NCBI RefSeq assembly: GCF_020037125.1
Contig: NZ_JAIQDG010000001.1
Coordinates: forward strand, 620,001 to 684,000
Reading direction: 5' to 3'
DNA length: 64,000 nucleotides
Source: Myxococcus sp. RHSTA-1-4
GTDB lineage: Bacteria; Myxococcota; Myxococcia; Myxococcales; Myxococcaceae
Made by a program: the position numbers and the translations under genes. The number at the start of each line of letters is the position of its first letter. Position 1 is the stretch's first letter. Below, piece after piece: positions 62,529-64,000 of the stretch. The notes beneath the pieces are model-generated. The model saw only the letters and a list, made by a program, of their open reading frames with translations. It searched no databases and was not told where the DNA came from.

Positions 62529-62714
62529 TCAGCGGCCCTGCGACGTGCTGGCCGCGCCCATCAGGGCGGGCCCCACCGGCGGCGGCAGGGGCCGGCGCTG
62601 GCGCTGGACGTCCACGTTGGTGGCGCAGTCCACGTAGTTGTTCTTGACGTTGGCCTCCCTGGCGACACTCTCCTGGAGGTCGGCCTTCACCGACTCATTG
62701 GCACCGGGCGTCAT
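62529..62714 (-). CDS. Small protein of 61 residues, possible peptide precursor
   Basis: ATG 62714 (or GTG 62717) follows AGGAG in GAGGAGCGAGCGTG. The N-terminal part MTPGANESVKADLQESVARE is mildly acidic and helical. The middle has NVKNNYVDCATN with a single Cys. After an RQRR cluster the tail is PLPPPVGPALMGAASTSQGR. No signal peptide or membrane helix. The gene has its own ribosome site and terminator and is divergent from a JmjC/cupin_8 hydroxylase, so it may encode a substrate of that enzyme. No known precursor family is recognised. It could also be an independent small protein. Confidence 0.6.
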   Translation of the reverse strand: MTPGANESVKADLQESVAREANVKNNYVDCATNVDVQRQRRPLPPPVGPALMGAASTSQGR

Positions 62715-62862
62715 CACGCTCGCTCCTCGTGCTGGGATACAGGCAGCACGGACAAGTTGCTGATGGATGAAAAACGAGAACGGTTGTGCTCCTTACCACG
62801 CCGGTTCCATTTCCGTGAGTAGCCCCGGGTCGGATTGGCGCCAGGAATTCAGGGAGTTCTAA

Positions 62863-63873
62863 ATGTCCAAGGAAAATTCGCGTCTGACGCCCGAGTGGCA
62901 GGGGTGGCTGGTGGAGAACCTCGCGCTGGGCGTGAGCGAGGAAGAGGCGCGGCAGGTCCTTCAGGGTGCCGGCGTGAGCGAGGACGTGGCGCGGGAAGAG
63001 GTGGCCGGCGTGCTGGCACATCCCTACTACCAGGCCGCCTGGCGCCTGGGACGCCGGTACAGCTGGATGGAGTCCGTGATGGACGTCTACAGCGCGCTGC
63101 TGCGGCAGGCGGGCCAGCACCAGACGCTTGAGCGGCGCGAGGACCTGGCGCCGGAGGAGTTCTTCACGCGCTACTACTTCGGGCACCGGCCGGTGGTGCT
63201 GACGGGGATGATGCGGGACTGGCCCGCGCTGGGCCGCTGGTCGCTGAAGTCCCTGGCCGAGCGCGCGGGGGAGGTGGAGGTGGAGGTGATGACGGGGCGC
63301 AACGCCAACCCGGACCACTCTCCCCAGTACGAGAAGCACCGCACCTCCATGCGCTTCCGGGACTACCTGCACATGGTGGAGACGGGCGGCGAGACGAACG
63401 ACTACTACATGGTGCCGCGCAACGAGAACTGGACGCGGGACGGCTTCCGCCCGCTGCGCGAGGACGTGCGCGCGCCCAGGGGCATCATCGACGCGGAGCT
63501 GCGGCCGGACATGATGACGCTGCTGCTGGGCCCGGCGGGCACCGTCACCCCGCTGCACCACGACAACATGAACGTGCTGCTGGCGCAGGTGATGGGGCGC
63601 AAGCACGTGAAGCTCATCCCCTCCTTCCAGCGGCACCTGATGTACCCGCGCTACGGCACCTTCAGCGAGGTGGACGCGGAGCGCCCGGACCCGGAGCGCT
63701 TCCCCCTCTACGCGGAGGCGGACGTGGTGGAGGCGGTGCTGGAGCCGGGGGAGATGGTCTTCATCCCCGTGGGCTGGTGGCACTGGGTGCGCGCGCTGGA
63801 CGTGAGCGCCTCGGTGACGTTCCACCACTTCCGGGTGCCCAAGGGGAACACGTACCTGCCCACGCCTCCCTGA
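62863..63873 (+). CDS. JmjC/cupin_8 Fe(II)/2-oxoglutarate hydroxylase
   Basis: A 336-residue protein. ATG 62863 follows AGGGAG. Residues about 10-60 are an N-terminal helical domain (LALGVSEEEARQVLQGAGVS). The cupin_8 (JmjC) domain spans about 105-330. The iron ligands are His232-x-Asp234 in TPLHHDNMNVL and His307 in GWWHWVRALD; a Lys (GRKHVKLIPS) probably binds 2-oxoglutarate. Members hydroxylate Asp, Asn, Arg or other residues of proteins or peptides. It is divergent from a small gene with its own terminator, which could encode the substrate. Confidence 0.9.
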   Translation: MSKENSRLTPEWQGWLVENLALGVSEEEARQVLQGAGVSEDVAREEVAGVLAHPYYQAAWRLGRRYSWMESVMDVYSALLRQAGQHQTLERREDLAPEEFFTRYYFGHRPVVLTGMMRDWPALGRWSLKSLAERAGEVEVEVMTGRNANPDHSPQYEKHRTSMRFRDYLHMVETGGETNDYYMVPRNENWTRDGFRPLREDVRAPRGIIDAELRPDMMTLLLGPAGTVTPLHHDNMNVLLAQVMGRKHVKLIPSFQRHLMYPRYGTFSEVDAERPDPERFPLYAEADVVEAVLEPGEMVFIPVGWWHWVRALDVSASVTFHHFRVPKGNTYLPTPP

Positions 63874-63894
63874 GGGCGCCGGGGGCCGGCCGCG

Positions 63895-64000
63895 CTACTC
63901 GGACGTCTCCACGAGCAGCACGTGCTGCGTCCAGCCGTTGCGCGAGTCGCGCTCGAGCCACTTGCGCCGCTCGTCGCGCAGGGCCTCGGCGGGTGAGGTG
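63895..64000 (-). CDS. C-terminal end of a minus-strand gene cut by the window
   Basis: The last 34 codons of a gene running in from the right, reading TSPAEALRDERRKWLERDSR and then NGWTQHVLLVETSE before TAG. The stop is 22 bases from the convergent cupin_8 gene stop. Too little is visible to name the family. It is chosen over the other frames because its codon third positions are G/C-rich. Confidence 0.5.
   Translation of the reverse strand, partial: TSPAEALRDERRKWLERDSRNGWTQHVLLVETSE

Noticed and set aside
1..64000. CRISPR array, tRNA or rRNA genes
   Set aside because: No regularly spaced short repeats, cloverleaf-type sequences with CCA-end context, or rRNA-like conserved blocks were seen on reading both strands.

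Overview
The window is a high-GC chromosomal segment whose gene content points to a myxobacterium of the Myxococcus/Corallococcus/Pyxidicoccus group. The supporting signs are many lipoproteins with Asp/Gly/Thr-rich linkers, a MYXO-CTERM sorting tail, a Ser/Thr kinase, ECF sigma factors, and family pairs (DUF6310/DUF5953, DUF6484/TIGR02270/DUF2169) that I know mainly from this group. All family assignments come from reading translated sequence; no search was run.

Layout. 1-8.8 kb: cell-surface genes (DUF1554-like and kelch lipoproteins, a proline-linked envelope protein), an ECF sigma factor with a coupled membrane regulator, and an SMP-30-like protein. 9.1-17.8 kb: a secreted GH16 glucanase, a lower-GC DUF4256 gene that looks imported, a MYXO-CTERM sugar-dehydrogenase-like protein, and a minus-strand operon of acyltransferase, PhzF protein and membrane mannosyltransferase-like protein. 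18-19.5 kb: a lipoprotein with a PD-(D/E)xK nuclease-like domain followed with no gap by its DUF5953 partner, a candidate toxin/immunity pair. 19.5-25.2 kb: a broken methyltransferase copy, a CARDB lipoprotein, a cytochrome and a LysR/cupin/MFS locus with a clear LysR box. 25.2-45 kb: gene-poor stretches holding decayed IS91-like and IS66 fragments and stumps of host genes, separated by a kinase, surface lipoproteins, an L,D-transpeptidase, a pair of unknown genes (34.3-37.0 kb), two LuxR-type regulators and a metalloprotease.

44.9-52.4 kb is the most notable region. An IS3-family element with good ends but a transposase lacking its catalytic glutamate lies just upstream of an orphan type VI secretion (T6SS) effector module: DUF6484 protein, TIGR02270 protein, DUF2169 adaptor, a ketosynthase-fold protein with no catalytic residues, a PAAR-like (DUF4150) protein whose C-terminal domain carries a HxE...CxxC deaminase signature, and two tandem paralogues that are the likely immunity proteins. 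The genes overlap or nearly touch and should be co-expressed. No core T6SS genes are in the window.

52.4-64 kb: an intact copy of the methyltransferase, the oxidative pentose-phosphate operon (zwf-pgl-gnd), an acyl-CoA-dehydrogenase-fold flavoprotein convergent with an acyl-CoA ligase, a second sigma/anti-sigma pair, and a small gene of about 61 codons with its own ribosome site and terminator, divergent from a JmjC/cupin_8 hydroxylase. That pair could be a peptide substrate and its modifying enzyme. The window cuts genes at both ends. No tRNA, rRNA or CRISPR array was seen.
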